In this document: in pieces, positions 35,882 through 43,997 of the stretch
How positions within the stretch are numbered: position 1 is the stretch's first letter
How the letters are laid out: each line of letters opens with the position of its first letter
Source: JAICYJ01 sp963766445
Lineage (GTDB): Bacteria; Actinomycetota; Thermoleophilia; Gaiellales; JAICJC01
NCBI GenBank assembly: GCA_963766445.1
Contig: CAVXZW010000013.1
Coordinates: 1 to 64,000 of the forward strand
Length of the DNA: 64,000 nucleotides
Direction: 5' to 3'
Notes under the pieces: model-generated
The model's database searches: none
The model's input: the letters and a program-made list of their open reading frames with translations, nothing else
What the model was told of the DNA's origin: nothing
Made by a program: the position numbers and the translations under genes

Positions 35882-36847
35882 ATGATCGGCGTCGCGATCG
35901 TGCTGGTCGCGCTGTTCCCGCTGTTCTACACCGACCCCTACTACATGACCATCATCGTCACGGCCGAGGTGGTGCTGATCCTGAACATCTCCTGGAACTT
36001 CGTGCTGGGGATGGCGGGCGTCTGGAACTTCGGCCAGCTGGCGATCTACGCGCTGGGCGCCTACGGCGCCGGCTGGCTGATGCTGCACCAGACCTGGATG
36101 CCGGCCATGATCGCGATCCTCTGCGGTGGGCTGTTCTCGGCGGTGATCTCGGTGCTGCTGGCCTTCCCGACGCTGCGCCTGTTCGGCATCTACACGTCGC
36201 TTCTGACGTTCTCGTTCGCCCAGGTGGTGCAGTACGTCGCCCTCAACGACCCGCGCGGCCTGACCGGCGGCTCCTTCGGCTACCCGACGGTGCCTGGCCT
36301 GTTCCCGGACATGTCGCAGACCAGCTACCTGCGCGCCTACTACTGGGTGTTCGCTGCCGTGATCGTGGCGTCGTGCCTGGTCGTGGCGTGGCTGCGCCAA
36401 TCTCACCTGGGGATCGCGCTGCGCTCGATCCGCGACTCTCCCGGCTACACGGCTGCGCGCGGGGTCAACCCGCGCATGGCGCGGGTGGTCGCGTTCGGCC
36501 TGTCCGGGTTTCTGGCAGGCGTGGCGGGAGGTTTCTATCTGTCGTTCGAGCAGTCGTTCACGACCAGCCAGATGGGCCTCACGCCGATGTCGATCGACGT
36601 CACGATGCTCGTGATCGGCGGGCTCGGCACCGTCATGGGGCCGGTGATCGGCACCGCCATCGTCACCGTCATCCAGACCATCCTGATCGACTACCCGGGC
36701 TGGCAGCTGACGATCCTGGGCGCGACGCTGCTGGTGATCGTGATCTTCGTCCCGGGCGGCGTGGTGGGGCTGATCTCGCGTACCTCCAAGCGAGTGGGCG
36801 CCTGGGTCGAGGAGGACTCGGACGCCGTCGAGCCGGCCGAGACCTAG
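35882..36847 (+). CDS. livM: LivM-type ABC transporter permease
   Basis: A 321-aa permease with about ten membrane spans. LivM features include 'NISWNFVLGMAGVWNFGQLA', 'GIYTSLLTFSFAQVVQYVAL' and the coupling loop 'GIALRSIRDSPGYTAARGVN'. ATG 35882 has no ribosome-binding site. All other junctions of this operon overlap by 1-4 nt, and a GTG at 35839 overlapping the LivH stop would read 'TGDVLRSVTDSLA' before entering this frame if one base near 35875-35881 were extra. The native protein therefore probably starts at 35839. Confidence 0.87.
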   Translation: MIGVAIVLVALFPLFYTDPYYMTIIVTAEVVLILNISWNFVLGMAGVWNFGQLAIYALGAYGAGWLMLHQTWMPAMIAILCGGLFSAVISVLLAFPTLRLFGIYTSLLTFSFAQVVQYVALNDPRGLTGGSFGYPTVPGLFPDMSQTSYLRAYYWVFAAVIVASCLVVAWLRQSHLGIALRSIRDSPGYTAARGVNPRMARVVAFGLSGFLAGVAGGFYLSFEQSFTTSQMGLTPMSIDVTMLVIGGLGTVMGPVIGTAIVTVIQTILIDYPGWQLTILGATLLVIVIFVPGGVVGLISRTSKRVGAWVEEDSDAVEPAET

Positions 36848-36890
36848 CGAGGGGCTACCATAGGCCGGTTTCCTCGAGGGCGGAGTTTCC

Positions 36891-38659
36891 CTGATCCACG
36901 GTGCTGCAGTTGTCTATGGAGACAGCGAGCCGAGCGAGCTCGAGGGCGCCTGGTGCCTGCGGCTGCTCGCATCCCAGCCGCAGCTGGCCCGGTTCGCGCA
37001 GGCGTTCGTGGAGAGCGGCGAGCAGCGGCTGGCGGGCCTGTGGCGCTGTGACGGCGACTTCTACGCGCTGCGGCTGGAGGCCGCGCCCGAGAACGGGCGG
37101 CCTGCGGCCCATCTCGAGCTGACCCGCACGCCGCTGCCCTACGGGCTGACCGTTCGCGAGCTGGACGTGGTCACGCTGATCGTGGGCGGGCTCTCGAACA
37201 ACGAGATCGGCGCGCTGCTGGGCTCGGGCGGGCGCACGGTCGGCAAAGCACGCCGAGCGGATTCTGGCCAAGCTGGGGCAGTCGACGCGGGCCGGCGTGG
37301 CGGCGCTTGCGGTGGAGGAGGGCCTGCTGCGGCTGCCGCCGCCGGACGGCGGAGGTGCGTTGCGCGCGCTGCCGGTAGGCCGGGTGCAGGCAGTCGTTAA
37401 CGGCCACGCGCGGGCACCCTCGCCGGCCCACCGGCGGGCGCTGCCGCGGCGGCCGTACCTGATCGGCTCGGCTTTCCCGCAGTGCGGCCAGGTGGCCGCC
37501 GACGGGCACGAGATGATCGGCGGCTCCGCTTTGGCCGTGTCCGAGATCAACGCCCGCGGCGGCATCGGCGGCCGGCCGGTCGAGCAGATCGTCGTCGACC
37601 TCGACCCACTCGATCCCGGCAGCGTGACCGCAGCCATCGAGGTCGCTGATCGACCGCGAGGTGGACGCCATCACAAGCGGCTGGCTGTATGCCGAGCGCG
37701 CGGCGGTGGACGCGGTGGCCGATTACGGCTGCCCGTACCTGAACGCGTTCACGTCGGAGTACGTGGCCGAGCTGGTGCGTGAGCAGCAGAGCCGCTACGC
37801 GTCCATCTTCCAGGTCTGCGCGACCGAGGCCGGATACGGCGAGGGCTTCATCCGTTCGCTGGACACGCTCGCGGCCGGAGGCGCCTGGCGGCCGCCCAAC
37901 CGGCGGCTGCTGTTCGTCGAGGCGTCGGTGCAGTCGGGCCACATGGCCACCGAGCGCACCATTGCCGCAGCCGAGCGCTCGAACTGGCAGGTGGAGGGGA
38001 TCGAGCTGATCCCGACCTCGGTGACGCGCTGGGACGACGTGCTGAGACGGATCCGGGCGATCGACCCGGCCGCCGTGATGCTGGCCCACTGGCTGCCCGA
38101 GGAGGCCGCGGCCTTCCAGCGCGAGTTCGTCGCCGATCCCGCCGATGCGCTGGTCTACGTGGTCTACGCGCCGTCCATCCCCGCGTACGTTGCCGAGGCA
38201 GGCGACGCGGCCGAGGGCGTGCTGTGGTCGACCGTGACCGGCTCCTACGGCGACGCGATCGGGCGCGGCTTCGTGCAGCGGTTCGAGCGCACGCTCGGCC
38301 GGCGCCCCGGCCGCTCCCAGGCCGGCATCGCCTACGACGAGGTGCACCTACTGGCGGGCGCCTGGCGGCGGCTCGGCAACCCGCGCCGGTTCGACCAGGT
38401 CTCCGCGGAGCTGGCGCGCGTACCCTACCGAGGCGTCAACGGCGTCTACTACCTGGGCAGCGAGTCGCACTGCGCGCTGTCGTATCCCGACACCACACGC
38501 GACCCGTCGCTGGGCCAGGCGCACCTGGTGCTGCAGGTGCAGGACGGCGAGAACCGTGTGTCTGGCGCCCGACATGTACGCCGAGTCCGTCTTCCGCACG
38601 CCGTCCTGGTTAGGCGCGACCGCCCCGCCGTTAGACGGACGCGCCCGCCGGCTTGGGTA
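36891..38659 (+). CDS. LuxR-type HTH regulator fused to an amino-acid-type substrate-binding domain, three frame breaks
   Basis: About 585 aa when repaired. After an N-terminal helical segment ('LRLLASQPQLARFAQAFVES') comes a LuxR HTH: 'LTVRELDVVTLIVGGLSNNE' and 'HAERILAKLGQSTRAGVAAL'. The C-terminal 400 residues are a type I periplasmic-binding fold without an export signal: 'LIGSAFPQCGQVAADGHEMI', 'SALAVSEINARGGIGGRP', 'LVYVVYAPSIPAYVAEAGDA' and 'SLGQAHLVLQVQDGENR'. The last two closely parallel the binding protein at 32030-33457. Frame breaks lie near 37247, 37650 and 38557. No ATG/GTG/TTG opens the first frame; CTG 36891 and the out-of-frame GTG 36901 are candidates. A cytoplasmic ligand-sensing regulator of the hyu-liv operon is likely. 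Confidence 0.75.
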
Positions 38660-40009
38660 GCGGCTCGATCGCCCGCAGCGCCCGCTGGATCTCCTGCTCG
38701 GGCAGCTCGAAGTCCTCCAGGCTGCCATGCAGGTACGACTCGTAGGCGGCCATGTCGAAGTGCCCGTGCCCGGACAGGTTGAACAGGATCGCCTGCGACG
38801 TGCCCGACTCGTCGGCCCGCTTGGCGGCGTCGATCGCGCCCTTGATCGCGTGCGAGCTCTCCGGCGCCGGGATGATGCCCTCGCTACGGGCGAACCGCAG
38901 GGCGGCGGCGAAGCAGTCGTTCTGCGTGTAGGCCTCGGCCCGGATCAGGTTGTCCAGCAGCAGCTGCGAGACGATCGGCGCCACGCCGTGGTAGCGCAGC
39001 CCGCCGGCGTGGATGCCGGGCGGCACGAAGTCATGGCCGAGCGTGTGCATCGGCACCAGCGGCGTCAGCTGGGCGGTATCGCCGAAGTCGTAGGCGAACG
39101 GCCCGCGCGTCAGGGTCGGGCAGGCGGCCGGCTCGGTGGCGATGATCTCGATCTCGGCACCCGCGATCTTGTCGCCCACGAACGGCAGCGCAAGGCCGCC
39201 GAAGTTGGAGCCGCCGCCGACGCAGCCCACCACCACGTCGATGCCGGTCTCGCCGGCCAGCGCCAGCTGGCGCTGTGCCTCCTGGCCGATCACGGTCTGG
39301 TGCAGCAGCACGTGGTTCAGCACCGATCCCAGCGAGTAGCTGGTGTCCTCGCGCGTGGCGGCGTCCTCGACCGCCTCCGAAATGGCGATGCCGAGGCTGC
39401 CCAGCGACTCGGGGTCGCGCTCGCGGATGCTGCGCCCGGCGTTGGTGTCGGGCGACGGGCTCGCGACCACCTGCGCGCCCCAGGTCTCCATCATCACCCG
39501 CCGGTAGGGCTTCTGCTGGTAGGAGATGTTGACCATGTAGACCTTGCACTCGAGGCCGAAGGCCTGGCAGGCGAAGGCCAGCGCACTGCCCCACTGGCCG
39601 GCGCCGGTCTCGGTGGCGAGGCGCGTGCGGCCGGCGCGGGCGTTGTAGAAGGCCTGCGCGACGGCGGTGTTGGGCTTGTGCGACCCGGCGGCGACCCGCC
39701 CTCGTACTTGTAGTAGATGCGCGACGCGGTACCGATCTCCCGCTCCAGCCGCCTGGCGCGATGCAGCGGCGTCGGCCGCCACAGCGACAGCACGTCCAGC
39801 ACCTCGTCGGGGATCGGAATCTCGCGGTCGGTGGACACCTCCTGCAGGATCAGTTCCATGGGGAACAGCGGCGCCAGGTCGTCGGGCCCGATCGGCTGCC
39901 CGGTGCCCGGGTGCAGCGGCGGCTGCGGCGGGTGGGGGGCGTCCGCGAGGATGTTGTACCAGCTGCGCGGGATCTCGCTGTCAGGCAGAACGATCTTCGT
40001 GTCGGCCAC
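38631..40009 (-). CDS. trpB: Tryptophan synthase beta chain 2 (TrpB2), one frame break
   Basis: A PLP enzyme of about 455 aa. The PLP lysine lies in 'GSHKPNTAVAQAFYN', and 'LATETGAGQWGSALAFACQA' carries the TrpB2-type GAGQWG, where TrpB1 has GAGQHG. The phosphate loop is 'GCVGGGSNFGGLALPF' and the C-terminal Ser region is 'ILFNLSGHGHFD'. The N-terminal 'DTKIVLPDSEIPRSWYNILA' is also TrpB2-like. The frame changes near 39695, just before the lysine, and fits one lost base. GTG 40009 sits 9 nt from GAAAGG; ATG 40018 directly abuts that site and is less likely. TrpB2 condenses indole with serine. No trpA is nearby, and the C-terminus overlaps the opposite regulator gene by 29 nt. Confidence 0.88.
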
Positions 40010-40118
40010 GAGACGCATCCTTTCGATGAGGCTACGGGGCGCCAAGGATATCGCGGCGCGTGGTAGAAACCGGATTGCACCGGCCGGGCGCCGGACCAAT
40101 CCCTAAAGGAGCGTGTGC

Positions 40119-40502
40119 ATGATCCTGAGCCTCGGAGACTTTCTCTGGTCGCTGCTGGTGATCTTCTTCATGGTGATCTATTTCATGATGCTGTTCCAGG
40201 TGATCGTGGACATCTTTCGCCGGCATGACGCCTCGGGAGGCAAGAAGGCGCTGTGGCTGCTGTTCCTGCTGTGCATCCCGCTGGTTGGCTTGCTGGCCTA
40301 CATGATCACCAACTCGGAGTCGATGGCCCAGCGCAACGTGCAGAGTGCGCAGCAGTCGCAGGCCGAGTTCGACAGCTACGTCCAGACCGTGGCCTCGTCG
40401 GGCGGCTCCGCCGCCGAGATCGCTAAGGCCAAGGAGCTGCTGGACAGCGGCGCCATCAACCAGTCCGAATTCGAGGCCCTCAAGGCCAAGGCGCTGGCCT
40501 AA
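40119..40502 (+). CDS. PLDc_N-type membrane protein with C-terminal SHOCT-like domain
   Basis: A 127-aa protein with two membrane spans ('FLWSLLVIFFMVIYFMMLFQ' and 'ALWLLFLLCIPLVGLLAYMI') in the arrangement of the phospholipase-D-nuclease N-terminal (PLDc_N) family. A linker rich in Gln/Ser follows, then a short C-terminal helix pair 'AAEIAKAKELLDSGAINQSE' with 'FEALKAKAL', a SHOCT domain. ATG 40119 is 7 nt after AAAGGAG, which decides the start over GTG 40113. A strong hairpin terminator follows the stop. Such proteins are thought to act in membrane association or oligomerisation; function here is unknown. Confidence 0.8.
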   Translation: MILSLGDFLWSLLVIFFMVIYFMMLFQVIVDIFRRHDASGGKKALWLLFLLCIPLVGLLAYMITNSESMAQRNVQSAQQSQAEFDSYVQTVASSGGSAAEIAKAKELLDSGAINQSEFEALKAKALA

Positions 40503-40510
40503 GGTCAAGA

Positions 40511-40538
40511 AGGGGCGCCGCCGCTGGGCGGCGCCCCT
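40511..40538. terminator. 12-bp GC stem with tetraloop between convergent genes
   Basis: AGGGGCGCCGCC (40511-40522) pairs perfectly with GGCGGCGCCCCT (40527-40538) around the loop GCTG, 8 nt after the stop at 40502 and followed by GGTTTCCCC. The opposite lipoprotein gene ends at 40595, so it can serve both strands. Confidence 0.75.
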
Positions 40539-40594
40539 GGTTTCCCCACCTCAGCCAGGCGTGCCCGCGCCCTGCGTTCGCTTCGCGGCCTCGG

Positions 40595-41461
40595 TCATGT
40601 GCCGCGGGCGGCCGGCGGAGGCGCGAGGTCGGTGACCTGCGAGGCGGGCGGCGGCGTGATGTGCACGGGCGCACCGAAGTGCGACAGCTTCATGGTCATG
40701 TCCATCGACGACTGCGCGACCGGCATCGGCACCGCCATGTGCATCTGGCGGACGAAGCCGTCCGCGTCCACCCACACGTCCATCGGATAGCTGGTGGTGC
40801 CGCTCTCCTGGAGCAGGTTGCGGTACGTCGAGCGCACGGCCTTGCGCTGGCCGGCCGGGGCGCGCGCGACCATCACCCTCATCGCCTTGGAGAGGTCGAT
40901 GTCGGCGTGGTAGTGGGTGGTGGCGACGCCGTCGATGTGAGCGTGGCCCATGTTCACGACGGTGTGGGAGGTGGCGTCGAGGTACGTCAGCACCTGCGTC
41001 GGATCGTTGTTGCCGGAGTCCATCAGCGCCGCGAAGTCGATGCCCTGCTGCTTGCCGATCCGCTCCAGATCGACCTTCAGCCACGGGCGTGAGTTCGGGA
41101 TCGACTGCGACAGCACCGGGCTGCGCATGTAGATGGTGGTGCCGAGGATGCGCTCGTCGAATCCGATCGTGGTTCCTGCCGTCGGCACCGTCATCGACAA
41201 GTGCATCGCGCCCGCGGCGGGGCTGTGGAGCCTGAACTGGCCGGTGCCGTGCATGGTGATCGTGCCCTGCTCGGTCGACATGGTCATGTCCATGGCGACG
41301 CGGGCGCTGCCGGCGTGCCGGGTGTGGGTGGCCGCGGCGGTCAGCACCAGGTTCTTGACCGGCGAGAGCGCGTGCGGCGACGAGTGCGTCGAGGAGGCCT
41401 GGCCGCAGCCGGTCAGCGCCAGCGCGGCCAGCGCCACGCCGGCGATACGAGTCATGCCCAT
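40595..41461 (-). CDS. Secreted lipoprotein (LppX/LprG-like fold inferred)
   Basis: A 288-aa lipoprotein. The N-terminal signal ends in the lipobox 'LALTGCGQ', with the Cys as lipidation site. The mature part reads as alternating strands: 'MDMTMSTEQGTITMHGTGQF', 'AMHLSMTVPTAGTTIGFDER', 'TTIYMRSPVLSQSIPNSRPW' and 'THYHADIDLSKAMRVMVA', the pattern of LppX/LprAFG or LolA-like lipid-binding folds. The start is one of three closely spaced codons; ATG 41461 is best spaced from AAGG. Expected to sit on the outer face of the membrane and bind a lipid or hydrophobic ligand. Family assignment is by pattern, not certain. Confidence 0.72.
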   Translation of the reverse strand: MGMTRIAGVALAALALTGCGQASSTHSSPHALSPVKNLVLTAAATHTRHAGSARVAMDMTMSTEQGTITMHGTGQFRLHSPAAGAMHLSMTVPTAGTTIGFDERILGTTIYMRSPVLSQSIPNSRPWLKVDLERIGKQQGIDFAALMDSGNNDPTQVLTYLDATSHTVVNMGHAHIDGVATTHYHADIDLSKAMRVMVARAPAGQRKAVRSTYRNLLQESGTTSYPMDVWVDADGFVRQMHMAVPMPVAQSSMDMTMKLSHFGAPVHITPPPASQVTDLAPPPAARGT

Positions 41462-41507
41462 GCTCACACCTTAGGTGCGGGCTGCGGCGCCGTAAAGAGG
41501 GGCGGCG

Positions 41508-42382
41508 TCACAGGTTCGCGACGGCCGGCAGCACCTCGCTGGCCGACGATCTCGATCGGGGTGATCTCGTGCATGTCGGCCAGCTGGCCGTGGGCGACGT
41601 CGATGCCGAGCTCGGACAGCTCGCCCAGCTCCTCGATCGTCTGGGCGACGCGCTCGCCGTTGCTTGCCGACGTCCATGCGGTAGCTGACCGTCTTTTCGA
41701 TCTCGTCGTAGTCGCGCCCCTCGGCCTCGCAGTGGCGGCGCAGCACGTCCAGCTTGTGGGCCAGCTCCGGCCCGGCGAACAGGTTGCAGGACTGGGCGTA
41801 GCGGGCCACCAGCCGCAGCGTCTTTCGCTCGCCGCCGCCGCCGATCAGGATCGGCGGGTGCGGGCGGCGCAGCGACTGGGGCGAGTTGAGGGTGCGGGCC
41901 AGCTGGTAGTGGCGGCCCTGGTAGGGCTGCTCGGAGCCGCTCCACATCTGCAGGCAGATCTGGATCGTCTCCTCCAGCCGCTCGAAGCGCTCGGCGATGG
42001 GCGGGAACGGCAGCGCCAGCCCCAGCGACTCCTCCTCGTTCCAGGCGGCGCCGATGCCGAGCATGGCGCGGCCCTTCGGACAGCACGTCGAGGGTGGTCA
42101 CCATCTTGGCCAGCAGGCCCGGCGGCCGGTAGACGACGCCCGTCACCAGCGTCAGCAGCTGCACGCGGCTGGTGAGGGCGGCCATGTAGCCGAGCGCGGT
42201 GTAGGGCTCGAGCATCTCCTGCTCGGGCGGGCCGTTCACCTGGATCTGCCAGACGTGATCCATCACGCTGATGCGGTCGTAGCCGGCCGCCTCGCCGGCG
42301 ATCACGATCCTTCGCAGGTCGTCGGCGAGGGTGGGCGGTCCCCCGGGTAGGTGAACCGGGCAACGTGCAGGCCGAGCTTCAC
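41508..42382 (-). CDS. LLM-class F420-dependent oxidoreductase, about four frame breaks
   Basis: A luciferase-like (TIM-barrel) oxidoreductase of about 290 aa when repaired. Visible pieces in order: 'KLGLHVARFTYPG', 'PTLADDLRRIVIAGEAAGYD', 'ISVMDHVWQIQVNGPPEQEM', 'TSRVQLLTLVTGVVYRPPGL', 'MLGIGAAWNEEESLGLALPF', 'HPPILIGGGGERKTLRLVA' and 'EELGELSELGIDVAHGQLAD'. The DHVWQ and GIGAAWNEEE segments are characteristic of actinobacterial F420-dependent LLM enzymes. Frame breaks lie near 42343, 42070, 41670 and 41545. GTG 42382 overlaps the bicupin stop (GTGA), so the two are coupled. Substrate unknown. Confidence 0.82.
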
Positions 42383-43338
42383 CGCTGCTCCTCGTCGTCG
42401 TCGGGCTCGCCGTCGTAGTAGTCGAGCGACTCGATACGGCCGATCACGCCCAGGCCGCGCCAGGAGATCTTGTTGGATCGCGGATACCAGCACATGTCGT
42501 TGGTCTTGCGGGTTCCGTAGATCAGCATCGTCAGGCCGTTCGGCCCTGCGCGGAAGGAGTGCGCGATCCGCGTCCCGGGCGGACGCACGACCACGTGGCC
42601 GGCTCGGACAGGCACGTCCTCGCGGACGCTGCCGGACGACGCCGCGCGCGGCGACGGCCACAGACCCAGCGTGCCATCTCCCTCCAACATCACGAACGCC
42701 TCCTCCTCCTCGGAGTGGCAGTGCGGGGGTGCGCCGATCGCGCCCGGGAACAGCCGCTCCCAGTAGAAGCCGGCCAGCACCGAGCGCTCGTCGGTGGCCA
42801 GCAGCGCGGTGTCGCGTCGCCGTGTGACGTCGCGCTCAGCCTCGTCGATGTTGATGATGTTCGGCGGCCGCGGCGCGGGGTCTCCGACCTCGAGCGGCGG
42901 CCCCTCGGCCTCGACGTCCCAGGGGTCGTCCACGCGTCCCTCGATCCAGGGCCAGCCGATCCGCACGGCGGCGGAGCGCGGCAGCCAGCCGAACTCGGTG
43001 GGATGGCGGGTGCCGAACACCAGGCAGTCGAGCCCGTCGGGGCCGGCGATGAATGTGTGCTCCATCTCGTCGGCGCGGTGGATCACGCAGTCTCCCGCCC
43101 GCACCTCGTGCACCTGCTCGTCCTGCCAGGCCAGACCGGCCCCGCCCAGCACGTAGTAGATCTCCTCGGACGCGCCGTGGGAATGGGGCGGCGTCGGCAG
43201 CCTGCCGGGAGCGACCCGCATCCGGTTGACGCCGATACCGACCGCGCCGGCGGCCTTGCCGAGCTGCTGCCAGGTGGCGTCCATCTCGCCCTTGGCGGCG
43301 CGATGCCGCTCGATGTCGTCCCAGTGCACGATCCCCAC
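42379..43338 (-). CDS. Bicupin domain protein
   Basis: About 319 aa with two cupin barrels. The first has 'LPTPPHSHGASEEIYYVLGG' and 'RAGDCVIHRADEMEHTFIAG', the second 'GAPPHCHSEEEEAFVMLEGD' and 'VRAGHVVVRPPGTRIAHSFR'; both keep His/Glu/His metal-ligand patterns, so both could be metal sites. GTG 43338 gives the natural N-terminus 'GIVHWDDIERHRAAKG'; the frame continues upstream to a TTG without a ribosome-binding site. It is cotranscribed with the LLM oxidoreductase through a GTGA overlap, suggesting a shared pathway, perhaps of an aromatic or cyclic substrate. That is inference. Confidence 0.82.
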   Translation of the reverse strand: MGIVHWDDIERHRAAKGEMDATWQQLGKAAGAVGIGVNRMRVAPGRLPTPPHSHGASEEIYYVLGGAGLAWQDEQVHEVRAGDCVIHRADEMEHTFIAGPDGLDCLVFGTRHPTEFGWLPRSAAVRIGWPWIEGRVDDPWDVEAEGPPLEVGDPAPRPPNIINIDEAERDVTRRRDTALLATDERSVLAGFYWERLFPGAIGAPPHCHSEEEEAFVMLEGDGTLGLWPSPRAASSGSVREDVPVRAGHVVVRPPGTRIAHSFRAGPNGLTMLIYGTRKTNDMCWYPRSNKISWRGLGVIGRIESLDYYDGEPDDDEEQR

Positions 43339-43439
43339 GGGCGGCACTCTACCCGCGGACTTCGGTCGCACAACGTGAGCCGATGTTGGATCCAAGCTCG
43401 GTTATGCTGGCTCCATACCATCGACCGAAGGAGACCGCT

Positions 43440-43931
43440 GTAAGCGCCACCGATCACCTGCTCAAGAACGCACAAAGCTACGCCGCCGGCTTCGACAAGG
43501 GAGACCTGCCGCTGCCGCCCGGCCGCCGGGTCGCGATCGTTGCCTGCATGGACGCGCGCCTCAACCCCTACGGGCTGCTGGGGCTGAATGAGGGCGACGC
43601 CCACATCATCCGCAACGCCGGCGGTGCGGTGACATCCGACGTGATCCGCTCGCTCACGATCTCGCAGCGGCTGCTGGGCACCGAGGAGATCGTGCTGATC
43701 CACCACACCGACTGCGGCATGCACACCTTCAGCGACGATGACTTCCGCAGCGCCGTCGAGAAGGACACGGGCATTCGGCCGGAGTGGCCGGCCGAGGCCT
43801 TCTCCGACCTCGACGCCGACGTGCGCCAGTCGATCGCGCGCATCAAGGCCAGCCCGTTCATCCCGCGCACCGACTCGGTGCGGGGCTTCGTCTACGAGGT
43901 CGAGACCGGGAAGCTGCGCGAGGTCTCGTGA
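43440..43931 (+). CDS. Beta-carbonic anhydrase, Rv1284 type
   Basis: A 163-aa zinc enzyme interconverting CO2 and bicarbonate. The zinc ligands are in 'IVACMDARLNPYG' (CxDxR) and 'IVLIHHTDCGMHTFSDDD' (HxxC). 'DVIRSLTISQRLLGTEEI' and 'RGFVYEVETGKLREV' match the short mycobacterial Rv1284 class, which is also 163 aa. Alignment with that class and the GAAGGAG site at 43427-43433 (6-nt spacing) place the first codon at 43440, but it reads GTA. The open frame extends upstream to ATG 43404 and 43383 without ribosome-binding sites. The gene ends at a strong bidirectional terminator. Confidence 0.88.
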   Translation, partial: VSATDHLLKNAQSYAAGFDKGDLPLPPGRRVAIVACMDARLNPYGLLGLNEGDAHIIRNAGGAVTSDVIRSLTISQRLLGTEEIVLIHHTDCGMHTFSDDDFRSAVEKDTGIRPEWPAEAFSDLDADVRQSIARIKASPFIPRTDSVRGFVYEVETGKLREVS

Positions 43932-43938
43932 CCGCTTA

Positions 43939-43987
43939 GGATCAGGCCCGCCGCCCGTGCGGCGCGGTCGGGCGGCGGGCCTGATCC
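43939..43987. terminator. 18-bp perfect inverted repeat between convergent genes
   Basis: GGATCAGGCCCGCCGCCC (43939-43956) pairs over all 18 bp with GGGCGGCGGGCCTGATCC (43970-43987) around a 13-nt loop. It lies between the carbonic anhydrase stop (43931) and the GH4 stop (43998), a textbook position for a bidirectional terminator, although there is no T-run on either side. Confidence 0.8.
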
Positions 43988-43997
43988 CACCGGCCGG

